This document shows positions 13,627 through 26,029 of a stretch of 64,000 bases of DNA, piece after piece (position 1 is the stretch's first letter; each line of letters opens with the position of its first letter). Location of the stretch: positions 2,801,601 through 2,865,600 of the forward strand of contig NW_006768765.1 of NCBI RefSeq assembly GCF_000204055.1, read 5' to 3'. The notes under the pieces were generated by a model, which worked only from the letters and a program-made list of their open reading frames with translations, had not been told where the DNA came from and did no database searches. The DNA is from Melampsora larici-populina 98AG31. Taxonomy: Eukaryota; Basidiomycota; Pucciniomycetes; Pucciniales; Melampsoraceae. The position numbers and the translations under genes were made by a program.

Positions 13627-16599
13627 TATATAAATGTGTTACAACTCTTACAATGGTCAACAGCCTCAAAAACCAACCAAGTTTGACCAAAAACCCCTAA
13701 AAACCATAATGACGCAATGTAATGACTTTGTTACTATTAGATGATGTAATTTACACAGCCAAAGTGATCAACAATGTAATCAGACGTTACAAAGCGCTTC
13801 TTATGATGAATACAGGTGATTCTTTCCTTGTAAACTGGCTGAAAACCTATTTTTGAAGTTACAGAGTTTTTCAGATGACGTCCAGATTTGGATTACAAAA
13901 GTGCATCTTGTAGAGCTTGTGATACTGATCCATAATTGGCGCCATATCAAGTACTTCTGATGATTAATGGATGAGTTATTGAGTCGTGAAGTTAAGGTAT
14001 TTGTATGTAAATGTTGTCACATGTATGCATGTAAGAGTAAAATTCAAAGTTTCCACCAATTTCTTATTCCTGTTATAACTTTCTTCACACACCTCTGTTA
14101 CTCATTGTTTAAAGTTTATACAGCATGTAATCCACTCTTCTGTGCTGAATGAGCTATCTAACATCCAATTCAGCTGTCATCTGACATATGTAATAAGCTG
14201 AAAACCTCCATTTTTGACAAAATTCACACCTTTTCACCCCTTTACACAGCTATTGCCCCTACCTCTTGCTCCTATAATGTTACATCATCATCTATAACCT
14301 TAAAAATCCCGGAAAATCCTCTTGCAAACCCTAAATATCACTAATACCACCATTACATGTGTAAACTACCCGTAAAACCCTTCTTTACCAACTTTGAAAA
14401 AAGTACTGTTTCCTTAATAACTTCTATTCCTCCTTATTGACCATCAATATTAAAGTTGCCACTGTATAATATAATGCTTTTCTCTTATATTATAACCTCA
14501 CTACACCCATAAACCTAATATAAATACCCTAAAAACCATGTCCAAGCGTGTATACCTATATTTTTGGATTTTTTTATGTTTTTCTTTCTTTTCTTTTTGT
14601 CATTCATTTCTAAATGATTGATGTTGGATTGCAATATTTGGCGCCCGGTTTTGAAAACACAACGCCTGGTTTTTGAATTTTACATTTTTCCGTAGCCCGG
14701 TTTCAAACCGGTTTTTAATCATACACACAAGTCGGGTTAACCCATGGTTTATGATAAGCATACTTGCCCATAGTTCTAGCTCATTGTTGATAGTTTTTGA
14801 AATCCAATGTCTTGATTGGTAGGTCCTTTTTCAAAGACCCCAATTGCAATGTAATCCTGGAGTGAGGTGGTTAACAGTCATAATTTGTAAAGTTCAAATA
14901 AAATGAACGACTGTTGTACTCAGAAACAACCAAGGCCAAAAGGATACAACTTCAAACAATCATTCTAATCAAGATCAACCAGAATCAAAAAACAAGATAC
15001 ATTCACAACAATCATTTGACTCGGTATCAATTAAAATATGATGAGTTTGGATACAATAATGACTAGCAAATCAGCGGCGGGCGCCGCGGCTAGGGTTTTT
15101 CATTTTTAGGTGGGCGCAACAACTGAACATTGGCACACCGCACTGCACTCAATATACTTGTTTCAAATGTAGTTCCTGTCATCAATGGTAGTGTACAGGT
15201 TTATTTAGTTGAATTATCCAGCTCCCACTTCTTTCCATGTTCCATTTGCTTAGCTTGGTTGCTAATTATATTGCTCCTGCTTTGCCAAGTCCTGATTTTG
15301 AGTTGTGGAAATGATCCCCCGCCCTGCCAAACGCACAATGACGGCTTTGAGTTTGAGACAATGTACTTCTGTGTTCTTGTGAGTCTGGTCATCTCTGCAG
15401 TGTTTGGTTCACAAGGTTATGACCATGTGGAGATAGGAGATCCTGAAATAGTTCAGAGGAATTTGGAGTCAGTCTATTACTCCAGTGATGAACCTCAAGA
15501 AAGGCAGGATACAAAAAGGTTGAAAGAAGAATAATTATATATGTATTTTCATCAGAGTAGATCTTCAGGGGTGTTGTACTGCATCACGCAATAATCACGG
15601 CATAGCACGGCATCTTACAGGAATTGCTAAGCATTTTATTCCTCACCTGAAATCCCACTTGAGCCTTCAGTTGTGACTATCTAAGGCTGTGACCATCATT
15701 CTACCCTGTGATACAAACCAAGATGCCAAGCCTTGAGTTATATCAAATCAGTCTTGCAAACCAATTGGTCTGAGTAAAATATAGTTGCCAGTCCCATTTT
15801 TCTCCACAAATCACTTGCCCAAATAAAAAAATGTGATGAACCTCTGTAGATGGTACTCACTCATCTGATAGTTTAGCTTATAGCTCATTGAGTTTGAAAT
15901 TGAATGCTACCTGAAGTTGCCTTTTGAATGTATGCAATATTCTGAGGCGCTTCTCTGGATGATCCCTTGGAATCACTCCTACTCATTCAACTCCAAGCGC
16001 TACATAAGATTTGCCTCAAGAACCAACTTCAAAAAAAGCTTAATTCTGAGATCTGAAAAAATTGTGGAGCCAATGGAAGAGTGCAACTGGTTGAATAAGA
16101 ATTGGTTCAGATAAACTTGGACTTGCACAGCCATAAAGTTGCAAGATTGGAAAAATCAAAACCATTCTCATAAAATTCTGTCTAGAAAGAAGCATTTCAC
16201 ATCATATCATATTAAACCTTCATCCAAACACCAAATCTATGATTATAGCATCACATCTTTTTTTGAAAACTCAATCAGAACACCAAGCATACCAATTCTT
16301 TCAATACAAACTATATAAAATCACATTCTCTTTTTCCTTTTTTCAAAAGATCAATGAAACATACAAAAAAAGAAAATCTCTATGTATCATTAGATACTTT
16401 AAATGTATAGTTTATATACAGGCGAAGTACTACTTTTTCCAACACATCATGAAACACTAATAAATTTTACAAAACAAAAACCAAGATAGTTTTTTGTAAT
16501 TTTCTAATCAAAAAATAAGAAACAATATAAAGAAAAATAAATTCATAAACAACCCCAATGTGTAAAACCATGAACTCAATTTGTTTTCCTCTTGTTATT
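13627..16599. other. No gene recognised
   Basis: This is AT-rich DNA. A 134-codon frame at 15130-15534 begins at TTG and encodes two hydrophobic stretches. It has no family match that I can name and no splice context, so I do not call it. A GC-rich clump (GGCGGGCGCCGCGG) occurs at about 15074. Confidence 0.4.
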
Positions 16600-16868
16600 T
16601 CTTTACTGCTCTACAATCTGTACGTTTAACTTGAACTAATCTCAGTTCTATTATTATCATCTTTGTTTTCTTCCTCTTCTTGATCATCAGTACTTTGAAC
16701 TTCTTTCCCTTTTCCTTTTTCATTCACAACCTTTTGTTTTTTACTACCTTCACTTTCTTCAATCCACTTCAACAGTTTCATTTCCTTCTTCTTCTTCATC
16801 ATCATTCAAATCAATTCTTTTCTTCTTAGAATTAGGTATTTTCCTTTCAAATTTACAGTACTCAAAGC
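16600..16868 (-). other. Possible acidic/basic coding remnant
   Basis: Two minus-strand frames here have protein-like composition. One starts with Cys/Phe residues and Lys-Arg runs, the other is Glu/Asp-rich and ends before 16600. They would join only through a frameshift or an unseen intron. I recognise no family. It may be the tail of a decayed transposon gene. Confidence 0.2.
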
Positions 16869-16986
16869 AAGTATGTGGGTGTACATACTTTTTCCCACAT
16901 ACTTTTTGATTTTTTTTTGGCGGAGAAAAAAAAAGTATGTTTGGGTCGAGAACTATGCAGCTTTGAGGACCCCAAACATACTTTTC
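16869..16986. repeat. Short nested hairpins built on AAAGTATGT
   Basis: AAAGTATGTTTGGG at about 16932 pairs with CCCAAACATACTTT ending at 16985. A second set, AGTATGTGGG against CCCACATACTTT, lies at 16870-16911. The pair could be the ends of a tiny MITE. No target duplication is clear. Confidence 0.45.
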
Positions 16987-19509
16987 CTGTTCTTTACTTC
17001 AATCATGCCTTTTAGTAATCGGAGACATTTGGGTTTGTGATTCTTTTTATAATCATTTGAAGTTAATGATTGATTTCAAGGTCTTTCAAGTGAAAAAGGT
17101 GAACAAGAATGTGGAGGGTATGTGGTCTTCTCTACAGTTTTACAGTTTTGATTCCCAGGGTCAAGACTTCAATCATTATCAGCTTGGGTTGTGTTCAAAG
17201 TGGCCTTGAACAGTGCAAACTTCAAAGAGGATGATGATCAAGGAACCAATGAGTTTCCTTACATTGTGAAAAGCGATTCTTATGATCACTTCTTAATCTC
17301 ATATTGTTTGCCTTACATCATTTATCAGTAACAGAAAAAAAACTCTTCAATTCTTATCAAGGCACATGGGACGTGAGCAAAATAATCAAAATCATCATTC
17401 AAGATCATCATTGCAATTTGAATTATCACTATATGAATTTTACATGGCATTATCAATGAACATCAATCCTACGTTTGAAATAGTATAGTATATACATACG
17501 GAGAAGTCAAAAAAACATGATACATACAAGAAAGATGAATGAAATGAAATACATACCTTAGAAAAAGGGGTCAAACTCGAAGATGTCAACATTGATGTTA
17601 CACAAATAAGATTACAATTGATGAATGAGGAATGAATACTCACCTAATAGATTAAGCAAGTCCAAACAGTCGTTCTATAAAAAAACGGCCAAAATTGAAT
17701 CCTAGACAAATAAAGAAACAATATAAGTTGTCAGTGTTATACAAGAGGAATGGTGGAAAGAAAGTTAAGAGAAGAAAAGACTTACATATCAAGATCAAAG
17801 ATTAGAGTCGAAATTAAAAGAGAATGAAGTTTTGATTTTGAGGTTCAAAGTTAAAACTATATCAAGATCATAACTGGAGATCAAAATTGAATTAAAGAGT
17901 GCAGGTTGTAGTTGAAAGGCAAGGATTGAAATATTAAACCAATAAATTCGTTTTTGGGGGTTTGAAGAGTAACAAGAAGAGTAGTTGATGATGTCAGTTT
18001 CAGTAATTCAAAAGAAGGAAATAGAATGAAGACTTACTTATTGTATAACGATCAAAATCGAGATTCAGAAGATTGAGATCTTGATTGAATGATGGAAATT
18101 GAGATGAACTGTTGGAATCAAAAGGGAAATGGGATAGAGGGTGGTAGGAAGAAGTGTGAGGTGATCAGCTGATAAGACTGAAATTGAGATTGATTGGACC
18201 GAGTCAAATTGAGTCTAAAAAGTACAGAAGCAAATCAAAAGGAGTCAAATCAAAAAGAAAGATTAAATTAGTATGAAGAATGAACACGATAAAGAGCAAT
18301 GGATAATAAAATGAAGTAAAGGAATTGAAATTGACTTACCAAATGGAACAAACAAAAGAGGGAATGAAACTTACTTACATCAAGATCCAGAATCGAAATT
18401 TAAAAGAGTCAAGCTGAACAGTGTAAGGAAATAAAAATGAAACTTACTCACCTAGACATCCAAAATCAAATTATATTTTACCGTATTTGTTCCAATTGTA
18501 ATACTTTCAGAATCATAAACTTCATTCAAAAAGTGTTCAAAAAAGTTACTAATCAATTTCCTTATTCGAGTTCCTTGATGAAAGATTTATTTCATCAATT
18601 GATTTCTTTTTAAACTTTGTAAAATTCCTCCATTTGAATGTACAATCGTTAAGATTTTGATCGCTAAACATCTTGTGTTGATTTCGTGTTTTCCTATTGT
18701 GATTTCGAAAATCTTGATTTAAATCGGGTTGTAAGATGTCGCATCGGGCCTAGATCATCTGCAAATGAGCTTTGGGAAGACAGACTGTGATAAGTCACAA
18801 TCAATGACAAGGTCAAAGTCATATGGTGATCAAATGCGTTCTTTGGAGCTGAAAAGATCTATTTTTGGTACGGAGAACAAAATTTCAGCAATTGTTGTTA
18901 GATTTCTTGACAACAGCAGGAGGTACGATTGACGTACATATCCTGCCTTGAATTTTCCATGCAATAACCCAATCATTGTTAATTTTTCCCAGTCGCATCC
19001 GGCCTATAGTTTGATGATACTTTGTGTAAGCTTTCGAGGTATCCTCCAGATTGGAAGAGTTCCGAGAAGGACCTTCATCAGGATAAGTCGCAGTCAACAG
19101 TCGCATAGTTTCACTTGTAAGTGAAGGGACTGAGAGTTTCTGAGGAGCTAGTAGACTGATTGACCACGATAGGAGACGTGTGAAGAGTGCTTGATCACCG
19201 TTGATATCGAGTGGGCTGCTCTTAGCATCTCAAAGGTCTAGAACCGTTGCTGTTGTGTTGACTCTGCCAGGGAGAGTATTGTGATCTCAAGTCGAAATGC
19301 CCGGTGCTATGGAAGGTTCATAAAATGCTTGAAATTTCACTGAGAGAGACTGTTGGAAAAAATCCACATTCTTTTGTGAACAGGAAAGATGAGAGGGACA
19401 AATCAGTTTGCTATACAACTGGAAGGAATGGCGATCATCTATAACTCACATTGGTTTGACAGGCCATGAAGAAAGGAGGTGGGGTCGAAACAGCTGAGCC
19501 TAAGGAAGC
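16987..19509. other. No gene recognised
   Basis: AT-rich DNA with purine-rich tracts at 17450-18480. No frame above 73 codons and no recognisable family. Confidence 0.4.
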
Positions 19510-19856
19510 CTAAGGGGAGGACCCAGGAATGCGCCTGGTAATGTACGTGACGAACAAGGGGGGTTTTGAGGGCAAAAACTTGCAGATGTACGTGACGAAA
19601 AGGGGTTTTTTTCTGGATTTTTACCAAAATGTACGTAACGTGAAAGGGGGGTTTCAAGGTGTTGTGAAAGGTGATATTTTCACACAGGTAGGTTATGTCA
19701 GGTAGAGGCAGGTTTACCACCCAAAACATCAGACCTCATCAGACTAGTTCACAAGTTCATACCTCTTCACACAGCTTCTCCGCATACAATCACATCTGAT
19801 CAAATCTGATCACATACTCTTACAATCCCTCAATAACCTACAAGAACACATCAAAC

Positions 19857-22800
19857 ATGTTATCTTTTGAGCAAACATTACAAAAAATTACAACCCTGTG
19901 CAACCAATGCCCTAGTCTTCGAGAAGGGACTCGTGAAGATCTCACCTTCAAGACGTTTTCCAATGCTCCAGTTACCAATGCTGAAGAAGGAATGTGGTAT
20001 TCAGTTAACTTAACTCTTGATTCCGTATTTGGTCGCGACTGTATCAAGAAGAACATATCAAAAGGGACCTTTGGACTTCCACTGGTGGTCGAATGGGTCC
20101 GGAAAGCTCAAAAGCATCAGACATGGGACGGTGATTGTGATAAGTTGATAAGGGTCAAGCTGGACAATATTATATCGGCGCTCAAAGGTGAGTCTTCTAC
20201 AGTTCTGTATCAGAAATGATGGGAGGATATGTAGGATGATGCAGGAGTATTTACTGATTTGAATGTAAATCTCAATATTGAAAGATGCAGGAGCTGAGGA
20301 TAACGAATCTGAAGAGCCGAGCGTCTCAAAATCGGTGGGTGGTACGAAACGACGGATTGTGTCCAACCCAAAGACCTCAAAGACTCCAAAGCCTCCAGCC
20401 AAGCAACCAAAGACGACTTCTACAAACGACTCAAACACCATTGTCTTGTCCTCTGACGACGAGGTGGTAATCACAAAGGTTACCATTCGAGGCACCACTA
20501 AGAAAGCTCAAAAGCAAGTCAAAAAAACGAACGTACTCGGATTGTGCCCGTTATCAACCCCAGACAATACCTGCAAGTGATGCAAGGTGGAAGAGCGTCC
20601 TGGAGGCAAAGAATTCTCATGCCATTGTGGTGCCAAGCCAATTTGGCTGGACAGTGGTCGTGTAAGATCAGCAGAAGCTCACTGGGCTAGTGGTAAGTCA
20701 TATTGTTGTGATTTTACGTAGGCTTTTAGGCTAATTCTTGATTACAATTGTAACAGCAACTTGTAAGGACAAAACCTGTGGTCTCACAAAGACTACTCAG
20801 TTGACTTCTTATTTCCAGTCTTCGACAGCCCTGAATCCGAATTTGATTGAGGTAACTTGTCCTGGACTCAATGACAACACATGGAAGCGAGATCGAGCTA
20901 CACAAAGCATCACATCTTTTATCTCAAAGACTCCTAGCATTTATCGTGGTAACTACCAACACGAAATCTGTAGAAGTCTTTTTGGAAGCCAGGCTCAAGA
21001 GAGCAAGTTGTCAAAAGAACAGAAAGCTGAACTGATAGCTACCCTGGATGCTCGATCTATATGGCAAGTCAAGCGACAAGGCGAGCGATCTGCGATTCAT
21101 TCTAGCAACTGTACAAAGACTTTTCTTCGTCGAAAGAGAAACAACAAGAAATTGATAAGCGATGCTTGTGAAGAAGTCAAAGAAAACCGTAGCTTACTCC
21201 GAGCCATCAATACTAAATTTGCCGACGACAAAACATTCAAGTACTCTCGGAACACTTACCACGAGGACAACAACAACTGCTTCTCACCTACTTTATTGAA
21301 ACTTAGCAACTGTCGCCTCCTCTGCACATCTATTGACACAGCTGCAAATGGCGATTTTGGAAATTTCATGACAGTTGTTGCAGCATCATCTCGGAATGGA
21401 CTGTTTGATAATCGGGACGCGACACGTGGCTTGATCAAGGCCGTTGCAATCAAGGCTGCACGGGAAAACACTGGAAAGACAACTCGAGGGATGAAAATCG
21501 ATTTGTGTCTAGACGAGTTTGTGATCACTCTGGGTGCCATCAGCCCACGGGCTCTAAGTCTCTTCAACGACAACTTTGCAGGCCGTAGTAATCGAAGTCT
21601 ACGGATGATAAGAGCAAAAGAAGGAATGCATCTTCTTGATGGTCTTCACATCGCAAATTTCAATCGAATCTCTCAAGTGCTGAAAGATCTTGGCTACTCT
21701 GGTCCAGTCGCAGCTGCTTCAGATCAGACAGTGTGTGTAAAGCGCCTTTGCCATGATAATGGATGTTTGGTTGGGGCTCAAGGTGGGGATATTCCTTTCA
21801 AGGATGCTTCTGAGCTCCCAGATCTGGTCAAATCAGTTGTAAAGAAGAAAGATCTCTGCTCCAAAGTAAGACATACTTTCTCAGATTTTATCATCCTTTG
21901 CTTTATCATTCAAAGGAGCTTTCCAATCATTAACTTCGAGTGTATCCCCTTTGAACAGATTCGAGCTTATACACTGCAGGTTCCCTTGCCTAATGTCCCA
22001 ACTTTTGTAGTGGCTCTGATCGCTAGTTGTGATAAGGAGACTTCAAATGACATACTCGACAACCACATCAAGTTCCTTAATTTAGCAGAGGAATCTGGTA
22101 TCAATATTCTTTTGCTTGGTGCAGACGGCGCACCAACTGAGCTATGTGCTCAATCTGCACTCGCGGAAACAGCAACTCAATTTATATCATACTCGAACTC
22201 AACGTACAACGTCCACATCAAGGTCTCTCTTATGGGTCATCCTCCACGACCAATTGTAATGGTACAAGACCCCAAACATGCTCGTAAGACTGGTGCAAAC
22301 CAGCTGGGATCCGGAGCTCGTCTAATCATCATAGGCAAGTATCATGTCTCTATACAACAGGTTGCGGCGATTCTCCAGTCGGGCCGCAGTCCACTACTTC
22401 ATAAAGACGTATTTGACTGCGACAAACAGGACGATGGGCGAGCATTTCGCACTTTGAACTCGTCCACACTAGCAGTTTCAGTTGCCGAAGACGACAGGCT
22501 TGGTTTATCGATCTACCTCTATGTGATTGGCGAGATGTGTGATGCCTGGCTGAACCATTGGATCGGAAATCGTGAACGCATCCGATCAGCGTGGACTGCC
22601 GAGTTTTTTTTTAGACTTTGGAAGAAGGACCTTCTCAAACGACAAGCTGAGCCTCACAAGCTCATGAGTTTTTCTCAAAACTGTATATCGGCTCAAAGTT
22701 TCAAAATATTTTCAACTCTTGCTACCTCCTTACACTACACAAAATGTCATCTTTACCGGGCGGTAAAGAAAACTACTGACATAGAAAAGTCCTGAGGCAA

Positions 22801-25236
22801 CAGGAAGAGAGCTAAAAATCTGAAAAAATATGCACCTTGTTCCTAGATGTTGGGGCATCATGACGAGTATTTTTTTGTATTTTACACACAGATATTGGTT
22901 AATGTACTAACAATAAAGGCTGAGAATCATCAAAAACCCACCTGTAACAATACCTGAAATTTGGCCCTTGACTTTGAAGACAGGATTTTGGAATCTTCAA
23001 ACATCAATAACTTTTGCAGTTCTGAATCAAATCACCCGATTTGCAGTGCATTAAAAAGGTGAGCCTTTCCTCTACATTTTTTATTGTAACATCACATCTG
23101 TAGCTGGTCTAAAAAAGATCCTACAGAGCTATTCATGCAGAACTGTTTGAACATATGTAGAGTGTTTAAATGACTAGATAGCACCTTACTAACATTATGA
23201 AGTGTGAAGAGGAATAGTTCAGCTTTTGAATGAACCAAAAATCGAGTTATTTGGAGCAGAATTGCAAAAGTTATTGAAGTTTTTAGACCACAAAATATTG
23301 TCTTCATACTCATGACCCAAATTTCAGGTATTGTTACATGTGAGTTTTTGATGATTTTCAGCGTTTATTGTTAGTACATAAACCAATATCTGCGTGTAAA
23401 ATACAAAAAATACTCATCATGACGCCCCAACATCTGGGGACAAGGTGCATATTTTTTCAGATTTTTAGCTCTCTTCCTGTTGCCTCAGGACTTTTCTATG
23501 TCAGTAGTTTTCTTTACCGCCCGGTAAAGATTACATTTGGTGTAGTGTTACTCCAACTCATCATAGCTCATCGAGAGTTCTATCCGACCTACCCATTACT
23601 CCCATGGAAACACGGCAGCGAGCCCTGTGAACACGTCTTTGGCTGGATGCGTATTATTTCGCCAAGATTCACAGTTCTCGACGCTTGGATGATGATGCCG
23701 AAGATTCACGCGATCGTCAAGAATATCATGGCGGGAACAATCAAAATACCGCCGTCTGAACACATGCATTCTGGATACCAGTATGCTTTCTCCGACGAAC
23801 CTGAAAACGAAAATCTCAAGTTTCTTGCGGAATTCCCGACTGATGAAGAGATCTCAGAAGATCTTGCAATTGCCTATGAGCGAGCCAATCAGCTTGCACT
23901 TGTCTGTGGTATGAATTCACTCAATTCTCTCATTGAGAACGTTCTGGGGCCAAATTTGGATGAATCGATTGAAAATTCACCTGAAGACTTATCAGGTACA
24001 CTGATTTTACTCACTTTCCCAACTCCTACTGACATGTAAACATTGAATCCTAGATATATCGGTTTGTGCTACTCAACTCTATGATATTGAATATGGATAC
24101 ACAGCTCGCAACATTTGCGAAAAGGAAGCCCTTGAAGCAGCTGCACATTTAACCAAGGAACAGAATGCCATAGACATGTGTCTTGAAGCCTTGCCTGAAG
24201 ATGCTGAAAGTGAATGCTTACAGAATGCAGCAATGTCTATATCAAATCTTCTCAATCCAGCACGTAAGGCCCTTTCAGTTATTATTTCTAAGCGTTCACT
24301 ACACTTTACTGACACAGTACTCTCTTGCTTCAATAGCTGTAGCTCAGAATCATCAAAACTCAAATGACACCAAAAGCGATATAGCTTTCGGTCCTTTAGT
24401 CATTGATAGAAAGCTCATCGGCGCCAGTCTTATAGGTATCCGAAAACAGCACGACAGCGAGGTTGTAAAGAATAAGGGAAATGAGAGAAATCTCATCCAT
24501 CCGGATGAATTACGACCAGAATTGACAAGCAAAACTAAGAGTGGTGGTGCACAAGCCAGTGCTTGCTCAAAAATTATTGCCGTGTGCTTCAAGAACTTGG
24601 AAGAAATTCCAACCGGCGAAGCACGCCGTCATCGCTGGAATATCAATGTCAAGATCAATCTCTCTGGGATTGTCAAAGATACAGCTAATTTTGGTCCGGT
24701 CCACCTACAAGGACTTCTCGACGGTGGCGAAATTAAACCCGCGAACCCTATCAAACCTGGAAGCTTCCTCATTGTTATCAAGCATCATGTACGTTACCTG
24801 TGTTTCATGAATTTGGTGATAATGATTCTGATGTATTGATATCATCTAGACTCTGTACTTGGCACGAACCCTTGTTGTCTATAAGCTTGTCAACAAAAAG
24901 CATGCATTTGTGACAAGTGCAAATGCTAGGAAGGGTTTGTCACACATTGCGGTACAAATTTATTTCTACAACCCGGCTTACCCAGTTGTAACCCCAACTC
25001 AAGGCTTGTCATCCACTGCGTTGACATACTCTTTGTTAGATGCTACGGATGTAGTTTATGTTTTTGATCCTTCTGCAGGTTCCACATTCAGTGACGCTGG
25101 TGATGGTTGCTTTATGATTCCAACAGTCATACGCAATATGCTTGGATCTGTACATCTTGATAAGCTGATTGATCACTATTATGATGAATTAGCACGCTCT
25201 AGATCTCAGCCCAACAATGGAGAGATCTCTGATTAG
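19857..25236 (+). pseudogene. Transposase-like gene of the 19.5-25.5 kb element, interrupted
   Basis: I infer exons 19857-20187, 20291-20692, 20757-21865, 21959-22732 plus 23551-23995, 24054-24263, 24337-24788 and 24850-25236, with GT-AG junctions; the in-frame 21866-21958 segment could be retained. A short Cys/His cluster (CHCG...HW, then CKDKTC) in exon 2 and early exon 3 suggests a zinc-binding N-terminus. A later conserved-looking motif is GSEPCEHVFGWMR. Two lesions are visible: an in-frame TGA at 20578-20580 between Lys and Cys codons, and the 815-bp element at 22733-23547. Removing that element with one TTA copy restores the frame. I do not recognise the catalytic core with certainty. 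The gene is presumed to encode the cut-and-paste enzyme of its element because nothing else inside the ends could. Confidence 0.55.
22733..23547. mobile_element. PIF/Harbinger-like MITE
   Basis: This 815-bp element has long terminal inverted repeats of about 220 bp, starting CACTACAC and containing TTTACCGGGCGGTAAAG, itself a palindrome. It is flanked by direct TTA at 22730-22732 and 23548-23550. A TTA/TAA three-base duplication is the hallmark of PIF/Harbinger (Tourist-type) MITEs. It sits inside the transposase-like gene, and the frame before and after is continuous if one TTA is kept as Leu. Confidence 0.75.
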
Positions 25237-26029
25237 TTTTTAGTAATTAGATACATAACTTCAATGATTTTCTTGTAGAGGGATTGCTTATGTTGTTTGA
25301 AAAAACTATGAAAATAAATCAAATGTTTACATGCATCTACATAACTTTGTGGGAATCTTGCGTGCTCCAGAACTTCCTTTTTCTTTTTTTTCGAGGTACG
25401 TGACCAAGAAGGGGTTTTTTGGGGGTCAAAAATTCAAAAACCAGCGTATGTATGTGACCCCAAAGGGGATTATTTGGGGCGGTTTTCAAATCGACCCGGA
25501 AAAAGTGGCTTTTTCACGTCACATACATTACCAGGCGCATTCCTGGGTCCTCTAAGGGGGTTGGACACTGGGGTCTTAGGTGGACAGCTTGTTAAGGGCT
25601 TAGGGGTTTAATCCAGTTTTGCCGAGAAACTGGGTTGTGCCTTGAGTGTTATGATAAGAAGCTCATGAGATACAACTTCAGCTGTAATCAGTCAAAATAG
25701 GAGTTTGAAAGAGATAAATGTTTGGTTCAATATATTTTCATCCTCAGAATTGGAGATGAGAAGGTCTCATCACCGGTTGTTCAAGATCTTTAGGAGTGAC
25801 TTTCTTAAAAGATTCATTAATCTGACAAATGGTGGTCTGATTTGATATTGGTGTGTTGTCTTCAAGTTAGGAGGAATGCTGAGCAAGAGAGGCGAGATGA
25901 GGCAAACCGGTTTCAGGCTGATGCCCGGTTTCTCATAATTGCTGCGGCTGCGGCCTAATTTGGCTTGAACGCGCGGGAAAGTACCTAGAAAAGCGGGTTT
26001 TGGGGATTTTCGAAACCGGGCGCCAAATA

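Larger units (their letters stand above)
19518..25551 (+). mobile_element. DNA transposon of unclassified superfamily, 8-bp target duplication
   Basis: The ends are inverted repeats starting AGGACCCAGGAATGCGCC, continuing through CTGGTAATGTAC, and matching in diverged form over about 180 bp. They are bracketed by an exact direct duplication CTAAGGGG at 19510-19517 and 25552-25559. The subterminal DNA carries repeated TACGTGAC/GTCACGTA motifs. The interior holds one multi-exon plus-strand gene (19857-25236) and a nested Harbinger-like element. The size is 6034 bp, or 5219 bp without the nested element. The 8-bp duplication fits the hAT, P or KDZ range, but the gene did not let me assign a superfamily. 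Confidence 0.8.
14637..26027. mobile_element. Candidate older TA-flanked element
   Basis: The left end TTTGGCGCCCGGTTTTG and the complemented right end TTTGGCGCCCGGTTTCG match over about 22 bp, and each is bordered by TA (14635-14636, 26028-26029). Further GCCCGGTTTC/AAACCGG motifs lie just inside both ends. If this is one element, it contains the 6.0-kb element at 19518-25551 and was about 5.3 kb before that insertion. I see no transposase of its own. The alternative is two unrelated copies of one short repeat family in opposite orientation. Confidence 0.3.

Noticed and set aside
15130..15534. 134-codon frame with two hydrophobic segments, possible membrane protein
   Set aside because: It starts at TTG, no in-frame ATG until late, no introns or neighbours in support, and composition like the surrounding AT-rich DNA.
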